Below, piece by piece: positions 47,443-58,919 of a stretch of 64,000 nucleotides of DNA; positions within the stretch are counted from its first letter, which is position 1, and the number at the start of each line of letters is the position of its first letter. Position numbers and translations under genes: made by a program. The stretch covers positions 496,001 to 560,000 of the forward strand of contig NC_089192.1 of the NCBI RefSeq assembly GCF_947507565.1, read 5' to 3'. The notes beneath the pieces are model-generated. The model made no database searches. It saw only the letters and a list, made by a program, of their open reading frames with translations, and was not told the DNA's origin. The DNA comes from Oscarella lobularis (Eukaryota; Porifera; Homoscleromorpha; Homosclerophorida; Oscarellidae).

Positions 47443-50338
47443 ATGACGACTGAACCTCCGAGCGCCGAATCGGAGCAAGAACTCAAGGTTACGGCACACT
47501 TACTCATTTCTTCGCGAGATCTCACGGAATCGTTGCAATCAGAATGTCCACGACCTAACCCAGTCATCCGACAGCGGAGTACCACTTCTAGTGGGCGAAA
47601 GGCTCGTTCTCGGAGCCGAAGGAGCAGGTTTTTCTTCTCGCGTAACGCACGTCATCCCTAGCGAAAAATCGACGTCTTTCAGCCAAAGACGTCACGTACC
47701 TATGTCCGTATCTGGGCCCAATGCGCGGCCAACTACTACTTACAACCTACAAATTGTATTTCCAAGCGAGCGAAGGCGTAAATCTACACATACCAGTCGA
47801 ATTAGCGCGCGCTCATAAACGACGAATTGTAGGATCCTCCGTTTTGTATGGACGTTCCGCTGGGTGTCATTTCGCGAATTGATAAGATAGGCGGGGCAAC
47901 GAGCAAAGGACAGAATTCGTACGGCCTCGAAATCCACTGCAAGGTGGGGAACATTTACAGGCGTGGGTGTGGGCTGCTATCTTTCTTTACGCGCGCATAG
48001 GATATGAGAAATGTGAGGTTTGCGTTTAAACAGGAGAAACACTCGCGCAGATTAGTCTATGAAAAACTGCAGGTAGACACTTGATAGGATGCCAATAGTA
48101 ATATTTCAATATTTGTATTAGACTTTTGCCTTTCCTTTGACTGCCGGAAAAGTTAGTCATTAGAGTGCAGAAAAAATTAAAGTGTTGCTAGTAAACTTTC
48201 AATTTTTCGTTTAGAAGCTATTTGCTTTTCAGTTTCAGCAGGAATTCGACGGTCCCAATGGATGGGACATTTACGATGCAGAAAAGGAATTACAGAGACA
48301 GGTGTGAGCACAAGTCAACTAAAGTCCCATTTATTTATGTCCAATTTAATCCATCAGAGCTTACCAACAGAATACTGGAAAATCAGTCATATTAATAAAG
48401 GCTACACCGTATGTGAGACCTACCCAGAAGTGGTGAGCGGTGGTCTATTTACTGTAGAAGCATACGTTTTAACATATTGTTCAAGTTTGCTGTGCCGTCT
48501 TGTGTCACTGATGAACAGATTCATCAAGTGGCGACCTATCGAAGCCGAGCTCGAATACCTGTACAGTAGAAATTCTCGTTAGAATGCCAATGAGACACCT
48601 CGTCTTCTGTCCAGGTTCTCTCGTGGATTCATCCCGATAATCACGCGTCTCTGACCCGCTGCAGTCAGCCAATGGCTGGCACGCTCAATAAGCGCAGTCG
48701 CGACGACGAGAACATGCTTCTTGCCATACGTAACGCCACTCCCGGGTCACATAGGTATTGCATCGTAGATGCCCGACCTAAAATCAACGCTGTGGCCAAC
48801 ATGGTGGGCAGAGAGAGAGAAAGAGGGGAAAATATTGAGGTAATTATGTCGTTCAATAGGCTAGAGGTGGTGGGTACGAGAGCGAGGATGCCTACGAGGG
48901 TTGCGAGCTCTATTTTATGGATATTGCTAATATTCACGTGATGCGAGAGAGGTTAGTGGGAGAGAGTCATTTGGTGGGGGCCCTTTGAGACGACGTATTA
49001 GTCTGAAAAAAATGAAGGACATCTGCTATCCGCACGTCGATGACGATCGCTGGTTTCTCAATTTGGAGTCCACTCATTGGCTCGAACATATCAAGGCAGG
49101 CTTATAGAATAGCTAAGGCAGTTTCTTAGAGAGCGGGGCATTTGTAGGGAATTCTGTCTTGTGCTGTGCGCATTGTCGATATTATGGAGCGGTGCCGTAC
49201 GTCCGTAGTTATTCATTGCTCTGATGGCTGGGATAGGACTGCTCAGGTAGGAGGAAAGTGCGGGGATTTCACGAGGCTATACGTGGTTATCATAGTTATC
49301 TGGGCTTGCCATGCTCCTTATGGACTCATACTACAGAACAATAGAGGGTTTTGAGGTGGGTTGATTAGTCGATGTCGCAGAGCCAAACTACGGCGACTTC
49401 TCTCTATAGGTTCTTATTGAAAAAGAGTGGATAAGCTTTGGTCACAAATTCCAGCAGGTTAGTCAGGTATTGCATGCACGCATACGCACATTGCACGTAT
49501 ACCTCTTCAGCGTTACGGACACGGTGACGCGAAGCACAGCGACGAGCAGCGCGCGCCTATCTTTCTTCAGTTCATTGACGCCGTTTGGCAAATCACACAG
49601 CAATTTCCCTGCGCCTTCGAATTCAACGACTATTTCCTTATGACTATTCTAGACCATTTATACAGGTTAGTAGGACTCTCATTGTACTAGTTACACATTC
49701 TTATAGTCTCTTATAGCTGCCTCTTTGGTACTTTCCTGTGTAACTCCGATCAGCAGAGAAAGAAAGAGGTACATAGGTACACCATAGGCTAAGCAACACA
49801 ATTTAATTTTTTTGGCACCAAATAGCAAATCAGTGACAAGACCGTGTCCTTGTGGACGTTCGTCAACAGCCGAGTATGAAAATCTCGCGCAAATTTTTCA
49901 TATGCGATTGGTTTTTTAATTAGAAACGCGAATATGTTAATCCTCTCTATTCGCCCGAGCTTCACAATCACGTAGGACTAGCCCTTCAGTTAGTTTTGAC
50001 ACTAAGGAATCTGTACAGGTTCTTTTCCCTGTGGCAAGCATGAGACGCATGAAATTGTGGACATCATACTACATGCGCTGGAACCCAAGATTTAGACCCC
50101 AAGTAATATATTGCACTAGCGTAATTGAATTTTCATGCCAGCAATTCAATTTCTAGGAGTCAGAGCACGAGAGAAACAAAGAGTTATTTCTACTTTGCGA
50201 GCTGGTTAGATAGCCGTTTTATTTCGCTACGTTTTTTTGAGCGATTTCTTGTAGCTTCGTGAAAAAGTCGCTGGACTACAGAAAGAGGTTGAAGATAAAG
50301 CGTCTGCTACGTCAGTGTCGGCTACAGTTCAAATATAA
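47443..50338 (+). CDS. MTMR2: Myotubularin-related 3-phosphoinositide phosphatase
   Basis: Removes the 3-phosphate from PI3P and PI(3,5)P2 on endosomes. About 18 exons beginning 47443-47487, 47564-47627 and 47662-47777. Order: PH-GRAM domain ([56 protein letters not shown]), then the phosphatase domain ([54 protein letters not shown]). The catalytic loop is [11 protein letters not shown], with the CX5R codons at 49217-49237, so the nucleophile Cys, the Asp and the Arg are all present: an active member of the MTM1/MTMR1/MTMR2 clade. The tail ends in a coiled coil ([18 protein letters not shown]-like) that normally drives dimerisation, followed by a short polar end. The intron 49096-49147 just before the catalytic exon has a GC donor. 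Confidence 0.93.
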
Positions 50339-50400
50339 ACAGGAAAATAATTAGTTACAGTCAAGGTATTTGTTTTTTTGTACACAAGGATTTTTTTGTA

Positions 50401-50453
50401 CGGGCATGTTGCACGCGAACCGGAGAATCGTATCCCCCGTATACTAGAACAAC

Positions 50454-50460
<7 letters not shown>
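50401..50460. repeat. Inverted repeat spanning the AK2 start codon
   Basis: CGGGCATGTTG at 50401-50411 and CAACATGCCCG at 50450-50460 are perfect 11-bp reverse complements separated by 38 bp. The right arm contains the AK2 initiation codon. If the transcript starts upstream of 50401, the start codon would sit in a stem. Confidence 0.85.
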
Positions 50461-51546
<1,086 letters not shown>

Positions 51547-51634
51547 GAAGAAGCAGAAGTTCAGTTTCGAAACTCAACAAAGTTTCTTTCAAAAAAATCA
51601 CAAAGGCTCCCCCACCCCCCTCGTGCCCCCAACG

Positions 51635-52732
51635 TCATAATAGCCGCGCTCTCATTTCGTCAATTATTGCCGGTTTTCCCTGTTCCTTAACGTTGGTCGT
51701 CACGCGCCGCTGGAGACATTTTCCGCGTTGATTGGCGTGCAGAACGTAAGGATTGCCTTCGGTATGAAGAATCTTTAGCTGAGTTGTTCCCAGTTCACTT
51801 GGTTCGCGGTCAATTTTATTATTGGCTACGCTGAGCACTTCTAAGTGAGGTAGTCGCATTATCTCCGGTTCGAGATTCGTCAGTTTGTTATTATCGACGA
51901 AAATTCGTTCGAGTTGTTTTAGTTCTGATATCGACGGTGGAATGTCGACGATGGCATTCCGCGATAGCGATAGAGATACCAAGCGCGTTAGCTGAAAAAT
52001 GCACGCCGGAACTGACGTCAAAGTATTATTTCCGAGACTCAGTGACGTGAGGCTACTGAGATTTGCTAATACGCATTCTTTTCCTAATACGTCCACAGTG
52101 AGGGAATTGTGATCGAGTGACAAATAGCGCAACGTAGATAGCAACTCAAGACCTGAAAAGAAATCCTACCGTAAGCATATATAGTTCAAAGGTCATTGAA
52201 ACTACTGACCTCTAATGTAGACCAAACTGGTCATTTTGCAGTGGTTCACGTAGAGTTCGTTCAGGCAGCGCATGCTGCGCAGATCGACGTTGAGCGAGTC
52301 TATTTGCAAGCGCCACAGGCAAAGCGTACGCAAATTGTGCCCGACCGCCCACAGAAACCGCAATACGCTCTCGCATCGTGGAACGATCTGAGCCATTTCG
52401 CGTTTGCGATCGCTAATGCCTATCAATTCGACTCTAATCGATGTTCTATCGCGAAATAGCTCGACAATGTCGCCGTGTTCCATTTCTTTGACGCTCTGAC
52501 CGTCTACGGCGACGATAGCGTCGTCGGATTGGAGTCCAGCTCGATGAGCGGCGCCTTGAGGCGCCACATCGTGAACTGTTGCTATGTGAGTCGGCGGGCG
52601 ATCGTTGCCGGGCGGAAAGAGCTCGTGCCGACCGCGCAAAACGAAACCCCAGTCGAGACTCGGCGACTGGCGCTCGAGCGTCGCGCAACGCAACTGGATG
52701 AAAGAGAGCGACGACGAGACGTCTGTTGCCAT
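51635..52732 (-). CDS. PDZ plus leucine-rich-repeat protein, about 346 aa
   Basis: Two exons, 52210-52732 and 51635-52152, joined in phase (ATTAGAG|GTCAGT...TTTCAG). The N-terminal half is a PDZ domain (SLDWGFVLRGRHELF, VHDVAPQGAAHRAGLQSDDA, IVAVDGQSVKEMEH), a C-terminal-peptide-binding module. The C-terminal half has about seven leucine-rich repeats (LRYLSLDHNSLT, LTSLSLGNNTLTSVPACIFQ, LVSLSLSRNAIVDIPPSISE, LERIFVDNNKLTNLEPEIMR, LEVLSVANNKID) and ends EQGKPAIIDEMRARLL. The order PDZ-then-LRR is the reverse of Scribble/Erbin LAP proteins. An in-frame earlier ATG at 52777 would add 15 residues and begins 2 bp from the COMMD1 stop codon; I prefer 52732, after a GTCACGTGAT box. Probably a scaffold; the partner is unknown. 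Confidence 0.82.
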
Positions 52733-52778
52733 AAGGAAATCACGTGACGAGTACGCACGTGCGCTGTCATTTTTCATT

Positions 52779-53534
52779 TTATTGCGAGTAATTCGCTATT
52801 TGCTTATCGATCGAGTCAATTTCTTTCATCACGTTCTCCAGCTGTCGATCGTCCATTTCAAAACGAAGCACTTCTCGCGTCTAAAGAAGAAAGATCTCCG
52901 TCTATAATTTATTGATTCTGAAAAAATTACTGATGATGAATGGCCCTGCTCCAATTCTAATTCTACTATAGCAGTCGCCTGATTTATATCGACCAAATGC
53001 TTTGCTTTCGATTTGACGTCGATTCTCCAGCTGAAACCCTTCAAACGATTATCCCACGTCGATCCTTTCACCAAAGCATCGTGAATCTGCAAGAGGGCGT
53101 GGTCACCTACCGTACTCTACTCACAAATCACCTTAGATCGATTCTGTTTCCAGAATTTTTTCAACGGGGCGACAAAGTTGCTCTCCAGAGCGCCCTAGTG
53201 TTGGTGATTTGAGGCTCGAAGGTCTGTTTGACTTCGTTTCGGGAGCTCACCTCTTTCTTCTTCGTCTGAGACGTTAGAAAGGCTTCCAGCTGATCGAAAT
53301 CCATATTCGCCGACGCTATGTTTGCGAGAACGCTTGAAAGTCGTCTTGCTTGAGAGGAAAAGTCTACGAGAGAGCTTGCAGAACGGAAAATGTGACGTCG
53401 AAGCAAAAGTTACCTTCATCTGGAATTTCGAGACCCAGCTGCTCTTTTATCGTCTCGAGATCAAGACGTTCCCCGTAGAAAAGCTTCTTGGAGAGACCGT
53501 TCAGCAGTCCGACGACTATTTCGGGTCGATCCAT
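52779..53534 (-). CDS. COMMD1: COMMD1-like COMM-domain protein
   Basis: Subunit of the Commander (CCC) complex, which recycles endosomal cargo and modulates NF-kB and copper transporters. The chosen start gives MDRPEIVVGLLNGLSKKLFY, then EQLGLEIPDE. Further exons give SSVLANIASANMDFDQLEAF with LTSQTKKKE (very close to vertebrate COMMD1), ESNFVAPLKKFWKQNRSK, and the COMM domain IHDALVKGSTWDNRLKGFSW, RIDVKSKAKHL, TAIVELELEQG, REVLRFEMDDRQLENVMKE, IANYSQ. The junction after the first exon (donor GAAG|GTAACT near 53412) does not give a clean phase with the next visible acceptor, so that boundary is uncertain. The last intron uses GTAATT. Confidence 0.85.
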
Positions 53535-53753
53535 GGAAAAACAGGGCGTTAGCGCACGTAGGTCAAAGCATAGGCGCGTATGAAATTGGCTGATTATCCG
53601 TTGAACCAGGAAAAGGAGAAGATACTTTCCTGGTGTGACAAACACGATCTTCAAGTGAGTGCAGCGTTCATTCGCGCAGATCATCGGCGTAAAAGCCTTA
53701 CAATTTGATGTGTATTTTCCTTACAACATTAGACTAACGCAACAAAAAAATCT

Positions 53754-54372
53754 CTATTTCTTTTTCTTTTCTTTTAGCTGAGACTGACGCTCGCGCCTTT
53801 TCACGCTAACAACAAGACGAAAAATCGTCAACAGCCACGAACCCTGCAAAGTCAAACGTACACACATGCAGACACAGATGTCTACGTAGCAAACTCTTAC
53901 TAGTATCAAAAGGCAGTTGAGAACGATAGGCAACGAGAATACCAACGTCATAAACAGACCAGACGAGTCAAAATACTGCTGTCCAGCAAATAACCTAGGC
54001 ACGATCAACAGTTTCATTTGGCATTCCCAATAGTGTGAAAATACCTCCAGTTCTCTGCACCGTACTCATTAATTCTCTCCGTTGCTGCACCAAAACAGAC
54101 TGCCAGTATCAAAATTAAGCAAAAAGAAGCAGTTCAAGAGTTCTCTTACTTAGAATAGCAAATAGACCTAGCTGAAAGTTGTGAGCTTTTTCTAAGTGAG
54201 TTACAATGGCTATGATCGTGCAGAGTAGATGAACAGACATTACGCAAATGAGCCACGGCTCCGTCCAGTCAATCTTTCAATTAGAAACTCAGATTTGCGC
54301 GTATCCACAGCAACCTGCTACAGTACTTACCTCAGATGCAAGTTTGCGGAAGATTTCGATGTCTGTCGTCAT
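53754..54372 (-). CDS. TMEM18: TMEM18, nuclear-envelope membrane protein
   Basis: Small conserved membrane protein of the nuclear envelope. Five exons beginning 54331-54372 and 54150-54273. Reading: MTTDIEIFRKLASE-IDWTEPWLICVM (the family's DWTEPW signature), helix SVHLLCTIIAIVTHL, HNFQLGLFAIL-ICFGAATERI, NEYGAENWR-LFAGQQYFDS, SGLFMTLVFSLPIVLNCLLI, helix GSWLLTIFRLVVSV, and a basic tail KRRERQSQLKEKKKK. Hydrophobic segments and the Lys-rich C-terminus match TMEM18, which has three to four membrane helices. It sits head to head with SLC25A51 (220 bp apart). A plus-strand reading over its 3' exons is antisense noise. Confidence 0.9.
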
Positions 54373-54592
54373 TCTTCCGATAAAACCGTTGTCGCAGAAG
54401 CAAAAGTGCACTGTTCTGATAACGTTCGGACTGTCTTCTGGTACAGAAAATCACACGAAAGCGATTTCTATCCGGGCACTTCGTTAATATGTACTCGTCT
54501 TCGAAAAACGCCTTGTTCTGCACCTAGAAGAATCCCAGAAAGACGGCTTCGCCTCAGATCTCACCAACCATTCAATCCGAACGCGCCCCTCG

Positions 54593-55441
54593 ATGCAAAC
54601 CTCGAAAGAAACCCACGCAAAGACGAAAAGCCGACGCGAATTCTACTGCGGAGCCGGCGCAGCGATGACGCAGGTCGTCGCCACGTATCCCGTAAACAAA
54701 ATCATGTTTCGACAGCAGCTCTACGGCATCAGCGCTCGCAAAGCGATAAAACAACTCCAAAACGACGGCCTACGCCACCTATTCCGCGGCGTCGCGCCAC
54801 CTCTTCTCCAAAAAACGGCCAGCATATCTATAATGTTCGGTCTCTATCACGAATACGGTCTTCTGTTGGCGGATTTCGTTCCGGGGCTTCCTGAGTGGCT
54901 TCGCCGCTCGCTGGCCGCCGCTGGGGCTGGGATCACTGAAGCGTTGCTCATGCCGCTCGAGAGGATTCAGACGCTGCTTCAGATAACGAAATATCACGAC
55001 AAATTTCCCAATATGTATCGTGCGTTTTTGCACGTTCGAGCCTACGGCTATCGCGAGTATTTTCGCGGTTTTGGAATCATTTTGACGCGAAATTCGTTGA
55101 GTAATGTACTGTTTTTCGGGCTGAGGACGCCCATAAGGGACGCCTTGCCTCGACCTCAGTCCCAGGTAGGAAACGTGTTTAATGATTTTGTGAGTGGCTC
55201 GTTTCTTGGAGCTTTTCTCAGCACGTGCTTTTATCCGCTGAACGTTATTAAAAGCGCTAAGCAGAAGTATTTAGGGGGTCCCCATTATGGAAGCTGGGAG
55301 ACGTTTTCGTATGTGTTTAGGAAAAGGGAATTTAGTTGGAGGAACATGTATAAAGGAGTGCACGTTAATTATACGAGATCGTTTATGGCATGGGGTATTA
55401 TTAATTCTACTTACGAATTTCTGATGAAACTTGCTAGTTAA
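54593..55441 (+). CDS. SLC25A51: SLC25A51-type mitochondrial NAD+ carrier
   Basis: Intronless 282-aa mitochondrial carrier that, by family precedent, imports NAD+ into the matrix. Three carrier repeats are visible: YPVNKIMFRQQLYGI, PLERIQTLLQITKYHDKFPN and YPLNVIKSAKQK. Motifs typical of SLC25A51/52 are present (FRQQLYGI, LFRGVAPPLLQKT, MFGLYHEYG, EYFRGFGIILTRNSLSNVLF with FGLR, and the end GIINSTYEFLMKL). Repeat 1 lacks the acidic residue of the PX[DE]XX[KR] signature, which is also true of known SLC25A51 proteins. An AATAAA signal lies at 55469-55474, 28 bp after the stop. Single-exon structure is unusual among its intron-rich neighbours. Confidence 0.93.
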   Translation: MQTSKETHAKTKSRREFYCGAGAAMTQVVATYPVNKIMFRQQLYGISARKAIKQLQNDGLRHLFRGVAPPLLQKTASISIMFGLYHEYGLLLADFVPGLPEWLRRSLAAAGAGITEALLMPLERIQTLLQITKYHDKFPNMYRAFLHVRAYGYREYFRGFGIILTRNSLSNVLFFGLRTPIRDALPRPQSQVGNVFNDFVSGSFLGAFLSTCFYPLNVIKSAKQKYLGGPHYGSWETFSYVFRKREFSWRNMYKGVHVNYTRSFMAWGIINSTYEFLMKLAS

Positions 55442-55468
55442 CGAAAATTCACGTCTTAGATGATAACA

Positions 55469-55474
55469 AATAAA
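55469..55474 (+). terminator. Polyadenylation signal of the SLC25A51 gene
   Basis: AATAAA 28 bp downstream of the stop codon, followed by T-rich sequence. Confidence 0.6.
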
Positions 55475-55913
55475 AGTTTTTGATTAATTAAATGATCAGA
55501 ATCCGTGTGCCCTACTACTGATTTAATTGCATGCTTTACAGTATGTCTGGAGTATTGTTCCTCTCTGCTGAGAACAATTGATCTGGTGATCTAGCACGCG
55601 ACGATTTGAAGCGCCAGTGAAAAGAACCAAGTGGGTGTAGACGCCGCTTTTTATGTACAGCCGACGTGGAGACACCTGCCTGTTGTGTACTGGGGAAATA
55701 GAGACGGGGGTTACTCTCTTTACGTCGGTGGAGGAGCGGGGCACGTGAGCTTGTAGTCGGCAGTATGTCGTTGATTAGTTGAGCAGAGGCGTCGTTGTTT
55801 AGTTGAGTAGAACGTCGTTGTTTAGTTGAGAACGATGATACACCGTTGCTTAGTCGAGAATAAGAAGAGCGCTATCGTCGGCTGAGAGACAGAGCGCCGT
55901 CTAGTTGAAGACA
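55475..55913. other. Intergenic region before the collagen-Ig cluster
   Basis: About 440 bp. A minus-strand frame at 55523-55744 encodes 73 residues without recognised similarity and is probably not a gene. The right part holds short tandem repeats directly upstream of the first collagen-Ig gene. Confidence 0.5.
55767..55858. repeat. Short tandem repeats upstream of collagen-Ig gene 1
   Basis: Three copies of GTCGTTGNTTAGTTGAG (55767, 55791, 55814; spacing 24 and 23 bp) followed by a diverged copy, GTTGCTTAGTCGAG, at 55845. They end about 55 bp before the start codon, so they lie in the promoter or 5' untranslated region. Confidence 0.8.
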
Positions 55914-58581
55914 ATGGGCAAGGAGGCGATTCCATTCACAACTAAGGCTCTCATTTATGGAACGCCGCTCGTTTCCATGCTTCTGTTTGCAGGCAACTTT
56001 GCTTGGCTTGTCAAGCTGCAATCGACCGTGAATTTGAACTGCGGTCAGGGAAAACTTGCCGAGAATGAGCTTCCTGATCCTCTCTCTGATCGAGCCAAGA
56101 GAGAGTCTGATTCAGAGTTTACGGATTATTTTGGCAAAATAGCTCTACTTCAGGTAAGGCTAGTATCAAACAAACAACGAATTAGTGAAACCTTTACCAG
56201 CTTCGAGCTTTGAAAGCTTCTTGTCAGTCTAACGAGAAGCTGTGCGTTCAAGGTAAAAATCTCACGAATTTTTTAAACAGTTTTTTATCTATAGTTTTAG
56301 GGCCCAAGGGTGATACCGGGTCAGAGGGCAGACGAGGCGAAAAGGGCAATGAAGGACCGCCAGGTGATAGTCACGCTGTGTACACAATAGTTTAACTAGG
56401 TTACTTTTCTGCAGGTCCCAAAGGACCAAAAGGAGACAAAGGAGATCCGGGTCCAAGAGGAAACTCGGGTCCCTTGTCAATTAGTGTTGGTAATTCGTAT
56501 CTCTACAATTCCACAGTATTGCTGTATTAACTAATGACATTTATTCTTCAAGTTCCGCCCACATTTCTTTTCAAGCCTAAAGATTTTGTGGGAATCAGAG
56601 ATGGATCGGCGGAGTTTGAGTGCAAAGTAACTGGTTTTCCCAAACCGACGATATACTGGCGGAAAGAAGGCCTCCAGCAACTTCCTCCACACGCTAGAGT
56701 ATCCGTACATTACCGGAACAAGCTCACCATTACTAATCTCAATCAAGACGACGAAGGTCAATACATATGTATCGCAGAAAATGTATTCGGTGTAGCAGAG
56801 TCGTCAGCCCAGCTTTTTGTTCACGGTCAGTGATGCCATGAGCGGTAAATTGTGACAAATTGACGATTGAAGTCGCGTGCTCTTTTCTAGCGGCTCCTAA
56901 ATTTACAGACATTGGGCCCAAGCGTTTGACAGTTTTTCCAACAAATCCTGAAGTCGTCTTGCCTTGCAAGGCATCAGGATACCCTCAACCCAAAATTCGC
57001 TGGTCTCGCCACGGAGCATCACTACCAGAAAACTCATTTGTTCACTCAAATGGAAGTTTAGGTATCTTTGAGTTTTCTCGTAGAGACAACGGGCGTTACG
57101 TCTGTCGAGCTGAAAACAGTCATGGACATGTGACGCATTCGACAGATGTATCAGTTTATGACGGTGAAGATCATTGGAAGCATATGCTAAATTATTTCTA
57201 AGTTAATCTATAGCGAACATTCACGGACTTGTAGTCAGGAACAATACCAAAGCGCTCATCAACTGTACCATTTGTCCGCTCGAGAAGTTCACTTTTCGTT
57301 GGAAAAGAGATGGCGGCAAAGATTTGCCCTTAAACAGAACAAAAATGTTTAACTGTTTTTTGGAGATTAGTCCAGTATATATGCAGGATGCTGGCAATTA
57401 CACGTGCGAAGCATCATCAGAAGGCAGACGTTCATCTCAAGTTCTGCCTGTCATTGTTCTAGGTATTTCCCACTTTTCTGACTTTTATACATGTATTTTA
57501 CACATATTTTGTATGTAGGGAAGCCACAGATAAAAATTTTTGTTTTAGGTACAGCATTTGTTTTGGCATTTATAATTTTTACTATTTATTTTTGTGCAGG
57601 AAAGCTAAATAGAGCACCTGTTCAGAATGACACTCTCTATGTCTCTCCCGGTGATAGTATCACATGCTTCACTGTTGGCACACCGTTACCAACTGTCACA
57701 TGGAAGAGACACAACAACAAACAAGTGACGAGTGGACTTGGCAGCGCCACGTTGCGAGTTAGTGGTGCCTCTGATGTAGGACCATACTCGTGTTACGCTG
57801 AGAATCAGTTTGGCACTGATGAAGAACAATTTGTTGTTTTATTAGACACCTTTAGTTTTATTGACTATCCTCCTGAAACTCTTCATCTCAAAGTGGGAGA
57901 AAAGGCAAGAGTGCACTGCAGCGCTGCATTGCGAGGAAGATCCGTGAACGTCTCTTGGAGCCTTCCCGATTGTCTTGGCTGCAATAGCAACTATAAATCT
58001 AGCGCTCGTGACTTGGGCAATGGTACTCTTCGCCTTGTCTCCGCAAAGATTTGGGACAGCGGTGTTTATCACTGCACTGCAAAAGCCAACGGAGTAACTC
58101 AGACGGCAGCAGTGACGATTAATGTCGGAAATCAGCCCACAGGTAAAATAGTTTTGATTGCGCAGACTTTCTTTATACTTCTTGGCAAAATTTAGCGGAA
58201 GAATGGATGTTGCGTACAGACAATTGCGGAGGATTTCGTCAGTCCCCTTATCCTCAAGTTTCCTACGCTGTATCAAAGTCAACTACTTGGTCCAAGACGA
58301 CGGTCTATTCATGTCCACGTGGATATTATTGGGCTAGTACCCAAGATGGAAAGATAATTTTTGGTTCAGAAGATAACGGTTGGTCTGGATATCCCTACTA
58401 TAGCCGATGTGGTTGGAGTGGCTACAACTACGGAGGATCCGTTAGATACTACTTTCGATTTCGGGACTCTGCATCAACTAATGCTCACAAACACGCTGGT
58501 CACGGTGAGGAGAAAAAAGTTCTGTATGCGTCATCTACTTCCTATTTTGCTGGAATTGTCTGCCTCAAGATTGATGCCTAA
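55914..58581 (+). CDS. Type II membrane collagen-Ig protein, copy 1 (727 aa)
   Basis: Ten exons, sum exactly 2,184 nt: 55914-56153, 56201-56252, 56301-56363, 56415-56489, 56553-56825, 56891-57163, 57214-57462, 57519-57548, 57600-58142, 58196-58581. A short cytosolic start (MGKEAIPFTTKA) is followed by one membrane anchor (about residues 13-33, ending AGNFAWLV), so the protein is type II with the C-terminus outside. RAKR at residues 60-63 is a furin-type site. Two small exons encode about 14 Gly-X-Y triplets (GPKGDTGSEGRRGEKGNEGP and GPKGPKGDKGDPGPRGNSGP). Five Ig-like domains with C...W...C...YxC cores follow, the last two in a single exon. The C-terminal exon encodes about 128 residues (EEWMLRTDNCGGFRQS, RGYYWASTQDGK, YYFRFRDSASTNAHKHAG, SYFAGIVCLK) of no family I know. 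Probably an adhesion or recognition protein, possibly shed. Confidence 0.9.
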
Positions 58582-58621
58582 GCTACAGATGCTCCTCGGT
58601 TGTAGAACCTTTCTTCAGTAA

Positions 58622-58919
58622 CTATGTGTCTCCCTCTAAAAAAGCAAGCTGTTCAATTTCTTCTATAGTCAATTCAACGTCTCGTTGCAGAGTTTTTCTT
58701 TCTTTGCTTCGTTCGCTTTTCTATAAATTTCTTTTGCCCAAAAGGCGAAAACAATTTCGTCGCTTTTACAGTGAGAAACAACGACTCCTGACTTGCCAAC
58801 GAAATATCCAAACCATTTTTCACTCTTTTTCTCCTGTTTCAAATCATCTTCAAAAGTAATACATGCAGAAGATCGAGCACTCTCTCCTCGGTCCCTTCGT
58901 CGTCTCCGTGTTGTCAGCC
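58622..58919 (-). pseudogene. POLE4 pseudogene
   Basis: Degraded copy of the intact POLE4 gene at 62066-62407. Recognisable pieces on the minus strand are AKEIYRKANEAKKEKL (intact copy: AKEVHRKANEAKRKTL), TIEEIEQLAFLEG near the 3' end, and the ATGGCTGACAA start at 58919. Frameshifts separate these pieces, and the central histone-fold part (LPLGRVKNMVKMDPDISLAS in the intact copy) is reduced to scattered similarity. It lies 41 bp beyond the stop of collagen-Ig gene 1, in the same place and orientation as POLE4 beyond gene 2, so both genes were duplicated as one unit and this POLE4 copy decayed. Confidence 0.85.

Noticed and set aside
53580-53654. Plus-strand frame MKLADYPLNQEKEKILSWCD ending at a good donor, head to head with COMMD1
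   Set aside because: It looks protein-like, but the only continuation I can find runs antisense through the TMEM18 3' exons and stops; too weak to call a gene.
54229-54894. Long plus-strand frame of 221 codons overlapping TMEM18 and SLC25A51
   Set aside because: Shadow frame: it overlaps the certain SLC25A51 frame and lies antisense to certain TMEM18 exons.
55523-55744. 73-codon minus-strand frame downstream of SLC25A51
   Set aside because: No similarity, composition like non-coding DNA, no splice support.
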